Source: Cepaea nemoralis
Lineage: Eukaryota; Mollusca; Gastropoda; Stylommatophora; Helicidae
Length of the DNA: 64,000 bases
Direction: 5' to 3'
NCBI GenBank assembly: GCA_014155875.1
Contig: JACEFZ010013530.1
Location: forward strand, 62,001-126,000
The notes below the pieces were generated by a model, which was not told the origin of the DNA, searched no databases, and saw nothing but the letters and a program-made list of their open reading frames with translations. Below are positions 21,650-33,541 of this stretch, one piece after another. A program made the position numbers and the translations under genes. Position 1 is the stretch's first letter. The number at the start of each line of letters is the position of its first letter.

Positions 21650-21990
21650 ATGTGTATTGGTGCACTATTTGCCAGCTGGTCTGCGCATCATCATCATCAT
21701 CAACATCCACTTTTGCAGTCAACCATCTTGGGAGGAATAATTGGCACTCCAGTGCCCAATGGGTGGCACTGGATAGTGTCATTCCGTGTGATTGTATAAT
21801 GTCTTTGATGTCGTCAATCCATTTTCTTCTTGGACGTCCTCTTGGTCTCGTCGCAGGTGATCTTTGATGTAAGGCCAGTGATGGTGTTGCATTCTAATGA
21901 GATGGCCAAACCACTTGGTCATCTGTCTTTCAATCAATGTGGCACAAGATGTTGATCCCACTGTCTGTCTGATAACATTTCTAACTCGGT
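21650..21990 (-). mobile_element. LINE reverse transcriptase C-terminal relic
   Basis: The - strand ORF 21961-21779 reads TLIERQMTKWFGHLIRMQHH, and the next frame gives RPRGRPKKKWIDDIKD, the usual end of RTE-like ORF2 (W-x-G-H-x-x-R-M ... G-R-P-x-x-R-W-x-D). The part to about 21660 is degenerate. Confidence 0.5.
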
Positions 21991-23199
21991 CTGCACATCA
22001 GTGACCTTTAAATCTGCCATGAACCTGTATGTACATCCAGGTGAGTTATGTGAAGCACAACTTCTGAATGCTATCCACTCGGATATTACTGGTTGCAATT
22101 TTATGGTGCATGTTCATGGAGCCTAATATGAGTAAATTTTACGTGACTTCCTGTTCTGCTGCCCATGCGTGTGCTTTGGCGGCATTGATGATCTCCATAG
22201 TCAAGCATTTTAGGATTGCGTATTTCCCAGTGGCAGCACAAGTGTTTTTCCAGAGGAATGTTTAACCCAAGAAGTTTAATCTCACCTCTGCTAATATTAT
22301 TGCTTCCACAATGAACAGATTGCTAGGTCATTTACTAAGTGACTGGGTTGATCAATCAATCAAGTACTGTCTACACTGTTTTATCATTGGCTGCAATAGA
22401 TCTCCAACACATTGTGTTGGTTGTGTACTCTGACAGACTCCTGCTTGGTCATCCCTTCATGTTATCTTCTCACATGTATCTTGGTCTACCTCTTGCTCAC
22501 CTGCCTTTGACTTGTCCTTCCAGTATTGTCTAATTACAGGGGAACTAGTGAAAGATGGTCTTTCCTGCAGGATGAGATGAAAGCAACATTCTTCAAAACA
22601 TCGACTTCATGATAATTATTTTAATAAAAGTGACAGGTGTTTTAATGTGGCCATAGTATTTGACTTGTCTCTGTTACTACATCCATCAGCTTTCTTCATT
22701 TACAGCTTTTCTAAGACCTTGATATTTGTTTGTTTGTTCTATTAAACACAACATGTTTTTCTGTTTAAATGTATACATTTTCAGGGTCTCAATTCAATTG
22801 ATTGTTCCTGACTCTTTAATGATGTCAAAGACTAAAACAACTAAAAGTTTCAAAGTGGATTGTCAGCAGTTATATTTATGTTGTGTTTAACAGCAGTAGC
22901 TGCATACTGCCCTTGCCATGTAAGCTGCTGTCTTGTCTCATGCATTTGATCATTCAGTTTATGTAGATTCACTGTACACTGTCTAGCCAGATTCTATGAG
23001 TATCTAATGGAGAAATTAAATATGTTTGACCAATTGATTTTGGCACACATTTTCTGTTGATTATTGAGTTCTGTCAGTCAGATATAACCAGAGTTTCCCT
23101 ACAGCATTAACTAAAATATAACATCTGAACTGCTGTTTTGTGAAGACAATTTAATATATTGATTATTAGCAGGTGAAATAATGAAGTGCTATATTTAAA
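21991..23199. other. no confident feature
   Basis: AT-rich intergenic sequence. Parts may be LINE-derived (GTGGCCATAGTATTT at about 22650 also occurs at about 35130, next to another LINE relic), but no domain can be read. Confidence 0.35.
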
Positions 23200-23639
23200 T
23201 TAGAGGTATCACCACTGGGGGACACAATATCAGTAATATTAGATATGTGGATGATACAATATTGATTGCAAACAATGAACAGGATCTGCAACATTTAGTA
23301 GATGCGGTTGTTCTACACAGTGAACAACTTGGATCAGAATTACATTATAAGAAGTCAGATTATGGTCATCACTAGGAAGAAAGAAATGCCACAATGTAAT
23401 ATTAAGGTAAATGGACAATTTCTTAAAACCAAGTGAATCGGTACAACTATCTCAAAGCAGTGATAACATCTGATAGGAAGTGCCTTGAAGAGATTAGAAC
23501 AAGAATTGCTATGGCAAAGGTAGGCTTTTGCAAGATGGAAAACATACTGATCAATAAAATGATGCCGATTGCAATGAGAAAAAGAGTGTTGAAGTGCTAC
23601 ATAGAACCTTTACATAGAACCTATACTTTTATATGGATA

Positions 23640-24472
23640 CTAGCTGACCCGGCCCGGCTTCGCCCAGGCCCTGGCGGGGATCTATCTGTCTGTCTGTCTG
23701 TCTGACCCGGCCCGGCTTCGCCCAGCTCCTGGTGGGGAGTATCTCATTTAATTCATATAAGTAGTCATATAAGATCCCGTTCCCATTCCCAACTATCTGT
23801 CTGTCTGACCCGGCCCGGCTTCACCCAGTCCCTGGTGGGGAGCATCTCATTTAATTCATATAAGTTCCTGTTCCCGACTATCTATCTGTCTGTCTGACCC
23901 GGCCCGGCTTCGCCCAGCCCCTGATGGGGAGCATCTCATTTAATTCATATAAGTAGTCGTTCCCGTTCCCGACTGTCTGTCTATCTGTCTGTCTGTCTGA
24001 CCCGGCCCAGCTTCGCCCAGTCCCTGGCGGGGATCTGTCTGTCTGTCTATCTATGTATGTATGTATGTATCTATCTATCTATCTTTCTATAGCCAGGGGA
24101 CTTAAGATATAGCAATGCTACTAAAAGTTATGTCCCTTGTTTTATTTTTCTTATGTTGAGTCATGTAATTACACAATTAAATTTTAATAAGTAAATAGAT
24201 GATTGTACACTAAGAAACTATTACAGTTGGTTGCACTGGAATGAAAAGAAAATATGTAGAAAATTTCATCTCAATCAGATGGACCGTTCGCGAACGCATA
24301 AAGAACGGACATACATGCATACATGCATACATACATACATACATACATGCATGCATACATACATACATACATACATACATACATACATACATACATACAT
24401 ACATACATACATACATACATACATCCATCCATCCATACATACATACATACATAGTGTTTTATAGATATAGAT
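23640..24472 (+). mobile_element. CTAGCTGACCCGGC/TATAGATATAGAT element, copy 2, inserted in a LINE
   Basis: Starts CTAGCTGACCCGGCCCGGCT, with five head modules separated by CTGT microsatellites to about 24090. Then comes about 150 bp of AT-rich sequence and the tail: GGAATGAAAAGAAAATATG, AAATTTCATCTCAATCAGAT, CCGTTCGCGAACGC, (CATA)n to 24455, TTTTATAGATATAGAT. The flanking LINE sequence reads on almost directly, so these coordinates are close to the true ends. GAT stands at both borders. Confidence 0.65.
24310..24455. repeat. (CATA)n microsatellite in the tail of the inserted element
   Basis: About 35 units with CATG and CATC variants. Confidence 0.95.
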
Positions 24473-24837
24473 GAAACGTTGACAATGAACAGACAAGTTG
24501 AAAAATGTATAGTGGTTGTGGAAATTTGGTTTCTGTGGAATATGCAAAGAATACCATGGACAGACAGAAAAACCACTGAGCAAGTCCTACAGGAGGCAAA
24601 TGAAAAATAAACTGATTAGAGAAATTAAACGCAGACAGTCCACATTTTGGGACACATTATGACAAGAAATAAACTGGGCAATATTGAGGGTAAAAGAACA
24701 AGTTGAAGGCAGCGAAGTAAATATCTGGATGGCTTGACCACATGATATGGTCGAAACAAGAACACAGAGCTGATCCACAACTCTGGGTAAGATGGAGAAG
24801 CATGACCACCTACGATTATTGGCATGGCACATGATGA

Positions 24838-25280
24838 TTTAATATTTATTTATCATTTGTGTATGATATTTCGGATCTGATAACATCCTTAAGTTATGTA
24901 ATGAAATATACATTTCTTTTTAAGAAGAGATGTTTGTGGGGGAAATATGTCTGTGCTGCTGAGAATGGCAAATGATGATATTGGTATAAATTACAAATTT
25001 TCTACCACAGGACCTGAGAACATCACACATCAGAGCATTGCCCAAAACGCCCGTGCTAAGATTGTAGAATAAATACAATCAATCTTAGCAGTCACACATT
25101 TAAAATACTACGCAATTATGCACGAAAGAATACAAAATAAAACAGTTTCTAAATAAGGGAAACTTCTTGAAGAACAATTTGCATTTCACATTAAATTTGA
25201 CACATGAGAAAGTATTTTGTTTTAGGACAATACAAAGAAAGAGTCTTACAAAAGTATTGTGCCGAGAAGAATACCACCAA
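24838..25280. other. no feature recognised
   Basis: AT-rich sequence between the LINE end and the ORF1 relic. It may include the 5' end of the latter, but no boundary was found. Confidence 0.4.
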
Positions 25281-27060
25281 CTGACAGTGCAGAGGATGGC
25301 TCGCACAAAAACTACAACAACAAAACTACAAGCAATCTATGCAACCGGGAAGAAGAAGATAGGCGAGGAAGACTAGTAGGACAGCTGATCCCGTGGCGAC
25401 ACACATCAGTCCAACAACTTCTATACCAGCTGAAGCAGTTCTCGTCTGGCACAGACTACCGACACCAGAGGGCACCGCTGAAGCCAGCAGCAGCGGAGAA
25501 GCCAGTCACGGCAACAACATTGAGAAGCAGCTCACCAAGGACCGATTCACAGGAGGACAACACAACTGAGGGCTTCGCCGGATAAATCCTGCTGAAGCAG
25601 ACAAGCTTTGGAGAGGCAAAACTGTCGGCGTTACCAGCAGACAAGATACTCAATCTGCTGAGAAGACACAGCTAGGCAAGACACCGGATGGAGTCGTGAT
25701 CTCCATCAACAAGACCGAAAAAGCCGCAGCCCTAATTTAAGAATAATCAACAAAGAATGATGAAAAAGCCGACATCAAGCTACCCAACGGTATCACGGTG
25801 GAAGCCACCCGACACCGCATCTTCAAATGATGGGTCATCAAAAGAATCAAGACCCATCTCACAAACGAACAAGTCAGGGAGATGCTGTCAAGAGAAATCT
25901 CGATATTCAAGATTACCGGTGCTGAATGAAAGGATCATCGGAAAAACAGCACCCCCTCCACAGTCGCCATCATCACATCGGAGGACCCAACGATACCTCA
26001 AACCATCAGATGGGACAAGAGACAGCAAGGCCCAGAGCCAATATGCTAAAGTGAGGTGGAGGTCTGTAGATACTGCTCTAGACCACACCTATACAATCAG
26101 TGCCCTCAATCCACGGACTTCAGGAAGTCCAACCCCAATAGAAAGTGCGCCAACTGTCTCGGCAACCGCGGCGCTAGATACCTCGGCTGCCCCTGCCAAA
26201 AAGGATATCAAGGAAGCGATGAAGCTAGTAGTAAAATCAAACCTACCTTATACAGAGGCCAGGAGGTAGTACGAGGCGACTACCCGTCTAACAAAAACAG
26301 ATAAGGCACAATTGGAGAGCCAACTGAAGGACTTGAAGTCAAAAATAAAATAAACAACATGGAGAAGAGAAGCGAACAGGCATAAAACATACAGATAACA
26401 GCCGTTCAGCACACACTGGACAAATTGAAGCTAGTTCAGCAGAAGATCTATCAGGACATGGCAAGACAGGCTGCAATCAAAGCCGAGACGGGGGTGACAC
26501 AGACAAAAATCCAAGAAGAAAAGGCACAGATAGAACGGCTTAAGAAACAGACAAAGAATGACACAGCACAAATATACGACACCAAGATCAAGTCCCAGAC
26601 AGAAGAGGAGAAACAAACTTAAACTGAAAACGAAAGCGACCAAGAACGCACGGGACCCGGAGAAGAGACTATCTTCACCAAGATCGAGAGTTAAAGTCAT
26701 TCAGGACACACAACAATTAAAGAAGTGATCAACCGCTAAGATACGACGATAGATCAAGATACAGGAGAAATAGACCGAGTCTCAAGCGGGGTGACAACTG
26801 GTAAACTACTCGCTGAAGAAATAACACCATGAGACGTGGCGAGAACCCAACAACGCCAGGCCTTACAAGTGCGCAACTCTGACCAGACATGCGAAACGAC
26901 AACAAGGACTAAATCTACACAATGACAGAAAAAGCACCAAATTCCAGGAAGAGAAATACGCAGCTCTATCTCAGCAAGCAGAAAGAGAAACACCAGAGGG
27001 ACCCCAAATATAACGAAAGTTCGAAGGTTAAACAAGGCCGGTATAAAAATTGAAACTAGA
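25281..27060 (+). mobile_element. LINE ORF1 (gag-like) relic, second copy, no reverse transcriptase
   Basis: Broken + frames follow ORF1 order: basic Thr/Lys-rich N-terminus (25295 on), then at 26056-26304 two zinc knuckles, CRYCSRPHLYNQC (C-x2-C-x3-H-x4-C) and CANCLGNRGARYLGC, then a coiled coil at 26425-26622 (KAQIERLKKQTKND...). The second knuckle matches CANCLGKNGARYLGC of the copy at 42.7 kb. No endonuclease or reverse transcriptase domain follows; 27060-27600 has no readable domain. Confidence 0.6.
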
Positions 27061-27615
27061 ACAGTATTGTGTGCGCATCAAGGACTTTAACAAGGCATCA
27101 AGATGAGTTATTAATGACAAAATTATTTATATCTCTGGCTTAAATATACACAGATAATGCAAACATAACAGTGATCAAAAGATGAGGTAAATACGCTGGT
27201 GCTGCATATGATACACGGTGAGAAAACCTGAGGATAGAACAACTAGAGGACCTGCGATTGGGATCCACGGGGCGAACGAAATAGAGGGAAACCTTAGACA
27301 CACAGAGAAGAGAATTATTAATATTAGAGTCAACTGTAGATACAACGGGGAGGACATGGACTTGTGATAGGGGCTTGGGGTAAGTTGGTTGGGGGGGGGG
27401 GGGGGAATCATCCAACAGGAATGAAGGGCACAAGAAGATTACAAACACTTGGGCAATTATGCACAGAAGTGGGAGTCCGAACGTGCAGTAGAGGTACAAC
27501 TCTGATAAGGTAGTGAAGGATGGACATCTACTCAAGAGGGAAAGCTGCATATTCACGGTGAGAAGCTTCTACGCATGGATATTCATGCCTGTTTGTCAAA
27601 ATATAAAATCCAGCC
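27061..27615. other. unassigned, possibly LINE-derived
   Basis: Many short frames, a run of G at about 27392-27407, no domain recognised. Confidence 0.35.
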
Positions 27616-27616
27616 T

Positions 27617-28400
27617 TCTTCTTCTTCTTCTTCTTCTTCTTCTTCTTCTTCTTCTTCTTCTTCTTCTTCTTCTTCTTCTTCTTCTTCTTCTTCTTCTTCT
27701 TCTTCTTCTTCTTCTTCTTCTTCTTGTGCCTGGTCGGAAATAGACATTGACTATCACGACTCTCTATTGGTTTGCTTGCTTGCTTGTGTTCACTGGCTGT
27801 GAAGTCCTGTATGTCGGATGAATACATCCTGTTGTCCATTAGTAGTAGTAGGCCTCTTTCAGTCCTGAAGGACTATAGAGTTGTGCCGCTTGGGAGGTAC
27901 CTGGCAGCACCGCTGGTGTGATGTCATACCGGACCTGAGGTTTGCGTGAGTATCCGTTGTCCCATGTCTGGCTTATTGGTATGCAGACTGGTGGTTCCTC
28001 GCCATGCAGGCAGATACTCTCCGACTTCGGAGGAATCATCGATCCGCTGATGTTAGCCAGGTCCCCGAAGGGACCTATTGCCCAGGATGCACAGCGTGGA
28101 CGTGTCAGCAGGTCTTGGCCAGCATAGATCCCGACCCTGGTGTCTTGGAAACACCTCTGCGTCTCACGATCTCTATTGATTTTGTTGTTTGAGCCGTGTG
28201 CACACATAGTTCTCTGTTTTCCTGCGCCTCTCTTGCCTAGGGTTTCCCACATATGTATGCCACCTCTCCTGTTGACATGCCCCATCATAGTGCATGTATC
28301 TTTTACTTGCGGGTTTGGTGGGTGATCGTCTAACACCTGCAGCTCTCAATGTCTCTAACAGAAGAATGGGTTGCGCCACGAATCCAATCGTCGGCAAAGA
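27617..28400 (-). mobile_element. LINE 3' end with long GAA tail (inverted)
   Basis: On the - strand a 165-codon frame (28336-27839) reads ...GGIHMWETLGKRGAGKQRT...ICLHGEEPPVCIPISQTWDN...GTSQAAQLYSPSGLKEAYYY, stops, and is followed by about 110 bp and then about 36 GAA units (CTT on the + strand, 27617-27725). An uninterrupted frame plus a long pure tail suggests a fairly recent insertion. The end AAQLYSPSGLKEAY recurs as AAQLYSPTGLKEAY on the + strand at about 31675-31715. I do not recognise the domain; it resembles an ORF2 C-terminus. Confidence 0.5.
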
Positions 28401-28534
28401 GGAGGTCGCGGATGGTGCCACACAGCTCCTCTACCATGCCCGATTTTGGGGGAAGGTGTCGGTGCTCAGGTGGTCAAATAGATGGCTATATTTGCAATAT
28501 TTGTATAGGAGTCAGGGGTCATTTTGGCACGTGC

Positions 28535-28535
<1 letters not shown>

Positions 28536-28609
<74 letters not shown>

Positions 28610-28612
28610 TGT
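28536..28612. repeat. (GT)n microsatellite
   Basis: About 28 GT units then GTGC units. Confidence 0.95.
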
Positions 28613-28615
28613 GTA

Positions 28616-29012
28616 CAAAAGGGGACTTCAAATAAAAACCTTAAAAAGTGTGATAGAAATTCAATGAAGTGTGAAACCTATAGAAATTCATCGGCGAATG
28701 AAGGTCCAGTTTGGTGATGCATGCCTGTCAGTCCAGCAAATGTATGGGTGGAGTAGGAAGTTTCAAAGCGGCGTGACTTCTGTGACAGACTGTTCACGAC
28801 CGGGTCAGACACACCGAGTCGAGTAGTGACCCCAGATAATTTTTTTTTTTTTTCTACAGGAATCCAAGCACTTTATCGGCTGGGAGGGGCTGTTCATTGA
28901 ACGCATTGGTGACTACATCGAAAAATACTATGTGTGTTCTTTACTTTTTCAGAATATATTCACACTACACACACACACAAACATAAATTGAGGTTCCCAT
29001 TTGAAGCCCCCT
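28616..29012 (+). mobile_element. internally deleted mariner, second copy
   Basis: Ends GGGGACTTCAAATAAAAACC and, inverted, GGTTCCCATTTGAAGCCCCC; flanking TA on both sides. It shares the interior blocks of 5590-6137: AATGAAGGTCCAGTTTGGTG, CATGCCTGTCAGTCCAGCAA, the GTGACAGACTGTTCACG block and TCCAAGCACTTTATCGGC. It lacks the catalytic core and is shorter. Confidence 0.65.
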
Positions 29013-29013
29013 G

Positions 29014-29153
<140 letters not shown>

Positions 29154-29229
29154 AAAGCAAATATGCATATAAAAAGTTACTGCCACAGCATGCGCCACTG
29201 AGCAAAAGATATATCATTAATCCTGTAAT

Positions 29230-29520
29230 ATAAACAATTACAAAGCATGACACATAAAATGAAAGTTAACACATACAAGGATCTATACGTCAAAGGAAAG
29301 TTAACACATACAAGACAATACATTAAATGAGTTAACAAATGCAAGGCTATACACGTGAAACGAATGTAAACAAATACAAGAACAATACAAACGAAATGAA
29401 AGTTATGAATACAAGGCAATATACGTGAAAGGGACTTTAACAAAAACATGGCAATATACATGAAATGAAAGTTAACAACTGCAAGGCAATACATACGAAA
29501 AAAAAGTTAACAAATAAGCA
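29230..29520. repeat. diverged tandem repeat, 30-36 bp unit
   Basis: GAAAGTTAACAAATACAAGG followed by CAATACATGAAATG recurs about eight times. Confidence 0.7.
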
Positions 29521-29693
29521 CGTTAGTGCACTTCTTATTGTAAGTTTGGGATATTTTTAGGCTTTGGTTGTGTTGTAGTGATGGGCGGGTAATCTGCAGT
29601 GTCCCGTTAGAAGTTCCAGCACGCTAGTTTCAGCATGTTAAGTGTTAGAGTGGGATCTTGTGGGTGATTGATGCACACCCTCTGGCCCCATGC

Positions 29694-29709
29694 GTTAGTT
29701 AGTTAGTTG

Positions 29710-29757
<48 letters not shown>

Positions 29758-29763
29758 AGTTAG

Positions 29764-29833
<70 letters not shown>

Positions 29834-31620
29834 CGCGGTTCCAACTTCACAGCAACGGGTCGTCCCCATTATGCTCTGTTCCTGTACCAGTGAATATCAC
29901 ATAAAATGCTCCTTACTGCCCCATAAACTATTATTAGTCACCAGAAAACCAGCAGCCACACATTACTGCACAAAGCAGAACCAGTCCGTTTTGCGACAAA
30001 GCCAGCTACGCCATTTTCCCGAAAATGCAGTTCACGCCACAAACAATCGCGACCAGACAGCAAAAGCAAATCCCCATGCGTGTTTGCACTCTCTCCTGAT
30101 AAGTGTATCAGCACTCTTAGCTTCTTTCAATGAGGACTTGTGGCAAAATAGTTCCTCCTGTATGCCTCCTTTCGCCAGTCTGTCAGCTGCCTCATTTTCT
30201 GCAACAATACATTGTGTGCAGGATCCCCAGTGCATTGTCACTATATAGTTACCTGACATATGATTTATAAGTTCTATGATTGTTCTTATTATGATATTAT
30301 CGGGTCCATTTTTGAAGATTCGGGAGAACTGATATGCAGTCACCGAAGATTATATTTAATCGTTTGAGTTTATATTCCTCCAGTATTTGTGAAACGTTCA
30401 GGAATGCCCGAGGTTCTATTGAGAGTATGTGTGTTGAGAGTTCTCCAACAGCAACTAACTGTTCTAGGGTCTGAACGTTCAACATTACTAATGTTGATAG
30501 TATATGCATCTTTTTACTTTACTTCTCCAGCAGAGCTGCTGGTGATGACATGAGCGCATTGTGACCTATGGTATTCTTGTTGAGGGGATCTACTGTTTTC
30601 GTTGTAAGAATAGTGGGAGTTCTCAGGGTTGGGGTTTTGATGCCTGCGGTTGTAAGGAATGCAGTGTTCACGGGTGTGGTACTGCAGAAGCTTCATTTTC
30701 TCTAGGTTTTCTTAAGAGACTTTTGTGTTGGTAATTATCAAGTGTTTTCAAAGATGTAAGTTGATTTCCTGTATGCTAATTCTTGGTCAGTTTTTTTTTT
30801 TTTAAATTTCTCATGCATGTGATGACGATTAAGGCGTGTGCATTTTTCAGAGATGATGGTGAATTTTTCATATCTTCGTTCTCTTAGATGTTGTCATTTT
30901 GTAGTCCTTGTTTCTAGTGCCAGTATTGGTCTAATCTTTAGTCCTTCCGTAATAATTCCGAGTTCTACATTCTATATTTTGTCCATCTTTAGATTTCCAT
31001 TTGCCACTGCTGCATATATGCTCATTTTAAGGACATACCAGGTATTGGGACTCTTCTCTGGTTGTTGGAGATAAGGACGGAACGCCTAAGGGAATGTCCC
31101 ATGTGCTGTGATGTCGGTACTTAACTCAACTGAACTTGTTCAGAATTCCAAAGCTGGGCTGGAGTATCCTAAATAGACTTGCTTCGTTATTTGCATTTCC
31201 TGTAGCTGACAGTTTTTCTTTCATTAACAGCAAATTGTGAGTGTGGCATTTGTTCAGGTGTGAACCCAGCGTTACTTTTTGTTTGAGGTGGTCAGACTTA
31301 CATTTGGCAAGCTCCAGGTGTACGGCGTTATTCTCTCGTGGCAGTGAAGTGTTGTCCAGTTGGGGGTATGGTTTTCGTGTTTGATGTAGAGAATGGCTTC
31401 CTGCATTCTGTTTTCTTGGGCAAGATATGTAGTTTGACCTCCATTGCCTTCTGTATTTTTAACATTTTGATTGACATTTATCTTTTGGATTGTTTTCTTC
31501 AACGTAATTAATAAAACTGCTATTACCATTTTTTTCCCCATTAATTTTCTCAACCTGCTTAACAGACTGATATGTCGATAACCATCTTTGTTAAGTTCGT
31601 TCTGCATTTTCCTCAATCTC
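29694..31620 (-). mobile_element. I-like LINE relic with RNase H and TAAC tail (inverted)
   Basis: Reading the - strand: about 31616-31020 gives broken reverse transcriptase thumb sequence (YSSPALEF, LKMDKI..., LALETRTTKW). At about 30260-30170 comes VAENEAADRLAKGG, the last catalytic-Asp block of a LINE-type RNase H (G-N-E-x-A-D-x-L-A). The element closes with GTTGGAACCGCGACTAAC and a 140-bp (CTAA)n tail (29694-29833). RNase H plus this tail suggests the I/Nimb group. Same group as 36.9-38.4 kb. Confidence 0.6.
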
Positions 31621-31639
31621 GCATTGGACTACTATACAG

Positions 31640-31938
31640 TCATCAGCGGCGCTGTCAGGTGCCTTCCCAGCGGCACAACTATATAGTCCTACAGGACTGA
31701 AAGAGGCCTACCATACAGCATACATATTGTCTAAAACTGACTAAAACTATGCTATAGCTAAGTTGCAAGATGAGGGGGTAGGGTTGAGAACATACATTGT
31801 GATTGTGACAACCGGGCAGTCAACAAACTAATACTAATATCTAACGCCCTAAAGGTTAAATAAATTCTGGACAGGTGACGGAGATGCGAAGGTGCAAAAC
31901 GGTTGACTTTATCGAGAACAATGGAAGTTGGAACCGCG

Positions 31939-31971
<33 letters not shown>

Positions 31972-31972
31972 G
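31640..31972 (+). mobile_element. 3' end of an I-like LINE (facing the previous one)
   Basis: AAQLYSPTGLKEAYHTA at about 31675-31720 and the end GAAGTTGGAACCGCGACTAA with 10 CTAA units at about 31938-31972. The last 25 bases are the same as the end of the - strand element at about 29850, so two related 3' ends point away from each other. Confidence 0.5.
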
Positions 31973-32078
31973 AGAACAATGGTAGCAGATAATTGTGGAA
32001 GACAGACGACATGATAAGCAGCCGCCACTAATGCCACTATACTATAGCGTCTACTCTACTACTGAAACTATACTATAT

Positions 32079-33060
32079 GTTGTTTGTCCATCAAGAATGA
32101 TGATGACCATTCATTTCATCCAGTGGGGTTGAAAGTATGGAGCCGTGAGTTCTAAGATGGCTGGTAAGGCCTATTTTGGCTCGAAATGTTCTTTGACAGT
32201 GTGGACAAGGAATGCTTGACGTTTCTGGAGGAGGATTTTCTGCAGTGGTTTTTCTGTTCTGTCTTTTCTTCACAGCTCTTGCAGTCCTGGTTGCCTCACA
32301 AGTGACTGCACCCTTGCGTAATGATGTACGCCACGAGTTTCGGTCTCTGGCTCTAGTCTCCCAGGTGTCATGATTAATTCCAAAAGCTTTCAGTGAGATT
32401 TTCAGAGTGTCTTTAAAGCGTTTCCTCTGGCCGCCTTGGGAGCATTTACCACAATGCAGCTCGCTGTAAAAAATTTGTCTAGGGAGCCTGTGATCTGGCA
32501 TGCGAGTTAAGTAACCAGCCCAGCGAATCTGATTCTTCATTAGTAGAGTGTGGATGCTGGGCATGGACGCTCTTTCTAGGACTTCGGTGTCTGGGATCTT
32601 GTCTTGCCATTTAATCTTCAGTAACTTCCTAAGGCAGACTGTGTGGAAGTGGTTTAATTTCCTAGCATGCCGCTGAAAAACAGTCCAGGTTTCACAAGCA
32701 TATAGCAGTGTGGATAATACAATTGCTTTGTAGACTTTCAGCTTTGTTTGCAGGCTTATTCCATTTCTGTCCCATACATTCTTGTACAGTCTGCCAAAGG
32801 CTGTGCTGGCCTTGGAGATTCTTGCATTCACTTCGTCATCGATTGTGGCAGCTTGTGACACAGTGCTGCCAAGTTAGGTGAATTTGTCCACAACACTTAG
32901 ATTATGACCATTCACTTTGATATTCGGCACAGTGTGATTATGCCCTGGAGCTGGCTGGTATATAACTACAGTCTTCTCCAAATTGATATTGAGCCCAAAG
33001 TTGGCACAGGCATGTGAGAAAGCTGAAACATTATGTTGCATGTCCGCCTCTGAGTTGGCA
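32079..33060 (-). mobile_element. 5'-truncated LINE with C-terminal zinc finger, target duplication TACTATAT
   Basis: The - strand frame 32861-32091 encodes the end of an ORF2: ISKASTAFGRLYKNVWDRNG..., CETWTVFQRHARKLNHFHTV, a QIRWAGYLTRMPDHRLP block, and a C2H2 finger CPHCQRTFRAKIGLTSHLRTH near the C-terminus. It continues upstream in another frame to 33060. The direct repeat TACTATAT flanks it at 32071-32078 and 33061-33068. It is closely related to 61.24-63.29 kb. It ends about 330 bp upstream of the TMED start codon. Confidence 0.8.
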
Positions 33061-33391
33061 TACTATATAGTTGTCACCTTGTCACATGACTTGATCAAGG
33101 TCCATTTGTTGTCGTTCGCAACAGCAATTTTTACTTTTTTAAACTATATTTATCAGTTAACACAACCTTCAAAGAAAATAATATTGTTTAATATTTTATA
33201 ATCCTCTTTTATTGCAAATGGTTCATACGTACAATTAGACATTTGATGCAATTAGAATTGAAATTAAATCCCTAACTGAATTGTTCCGCTAGCTTAACTG
33301 GTTCTAGTTTTCCCCGAGCAGGAGGAAAATGAGGCGAGTGGAAGTTTGAGAAACTTTCTGAGTATGCTCTCATCTTTCTCTGTCTGTCTCC

Positions 33392-33541
33392 ATGGAGAAG
33401 TTCCAAGTCATCGCGCTGCTCTTGCTGTGTGCTTCGTGTTTGGCAACGGAGACAGATTTCACTGTTGAGATTTCACCAGGAAAACAAGAATGTTTTTGGC
33501 AATATTTTCCTGCGGGAACCAGTGTAGAAGTCGACTATCAG
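33392..33541 (+). CDS. TMED5: p24-family cargo receptor (TMED1/5-like), exon 1
   Basis: p24/TMED proteins are single-pass receptors cycling between ER and Golgi in COPII/COPI vesicles; the gamma group (TMED1/TMED5) escorts GPI-anchored and Wnt cargo. Exon 1 encodes a signal peptide (MEKFQVIALLLLCASCLATE) and the start of the GOLD domain: FTVEISPGKQECFWQYFPAG, with the first conserved Cys. ATG lies in CTCCATGG, a good context. Donor CAG/GTCAGA, phase 0. The whole gene gives 228 codons, against 227-229 in human TMED1 and TMED5. Whether it is closer to TMED1 or TMED5 cannot be settled here. Confidence 0.9.

Larger units (their letters stand above)
23200..24837 (+). mobile_element. RTE-like LINE ORF2 relic, interrupted by another repeat
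   Basis: From about 23207 the + frames give ISNIRYVDDTILIANNEQDL (the YxDD active-site box, here YVDD), LVDAVVLHSEQLGSELHY and, in 23433-23600, RTRIAMAKVGFCKMENILIN...RKRVLKCYIEPL. The LINE then breaks off at about 23639 and resumes at 24473 (...ETLTMNRQVEKC-like, then TEQVLQEANEK), ending GGCATGGCACATGATGATT at about 24835. Several frameshifts. Same family as 7.88-8.25 and 60.3-63.7 kb. Confidence 0.7.
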
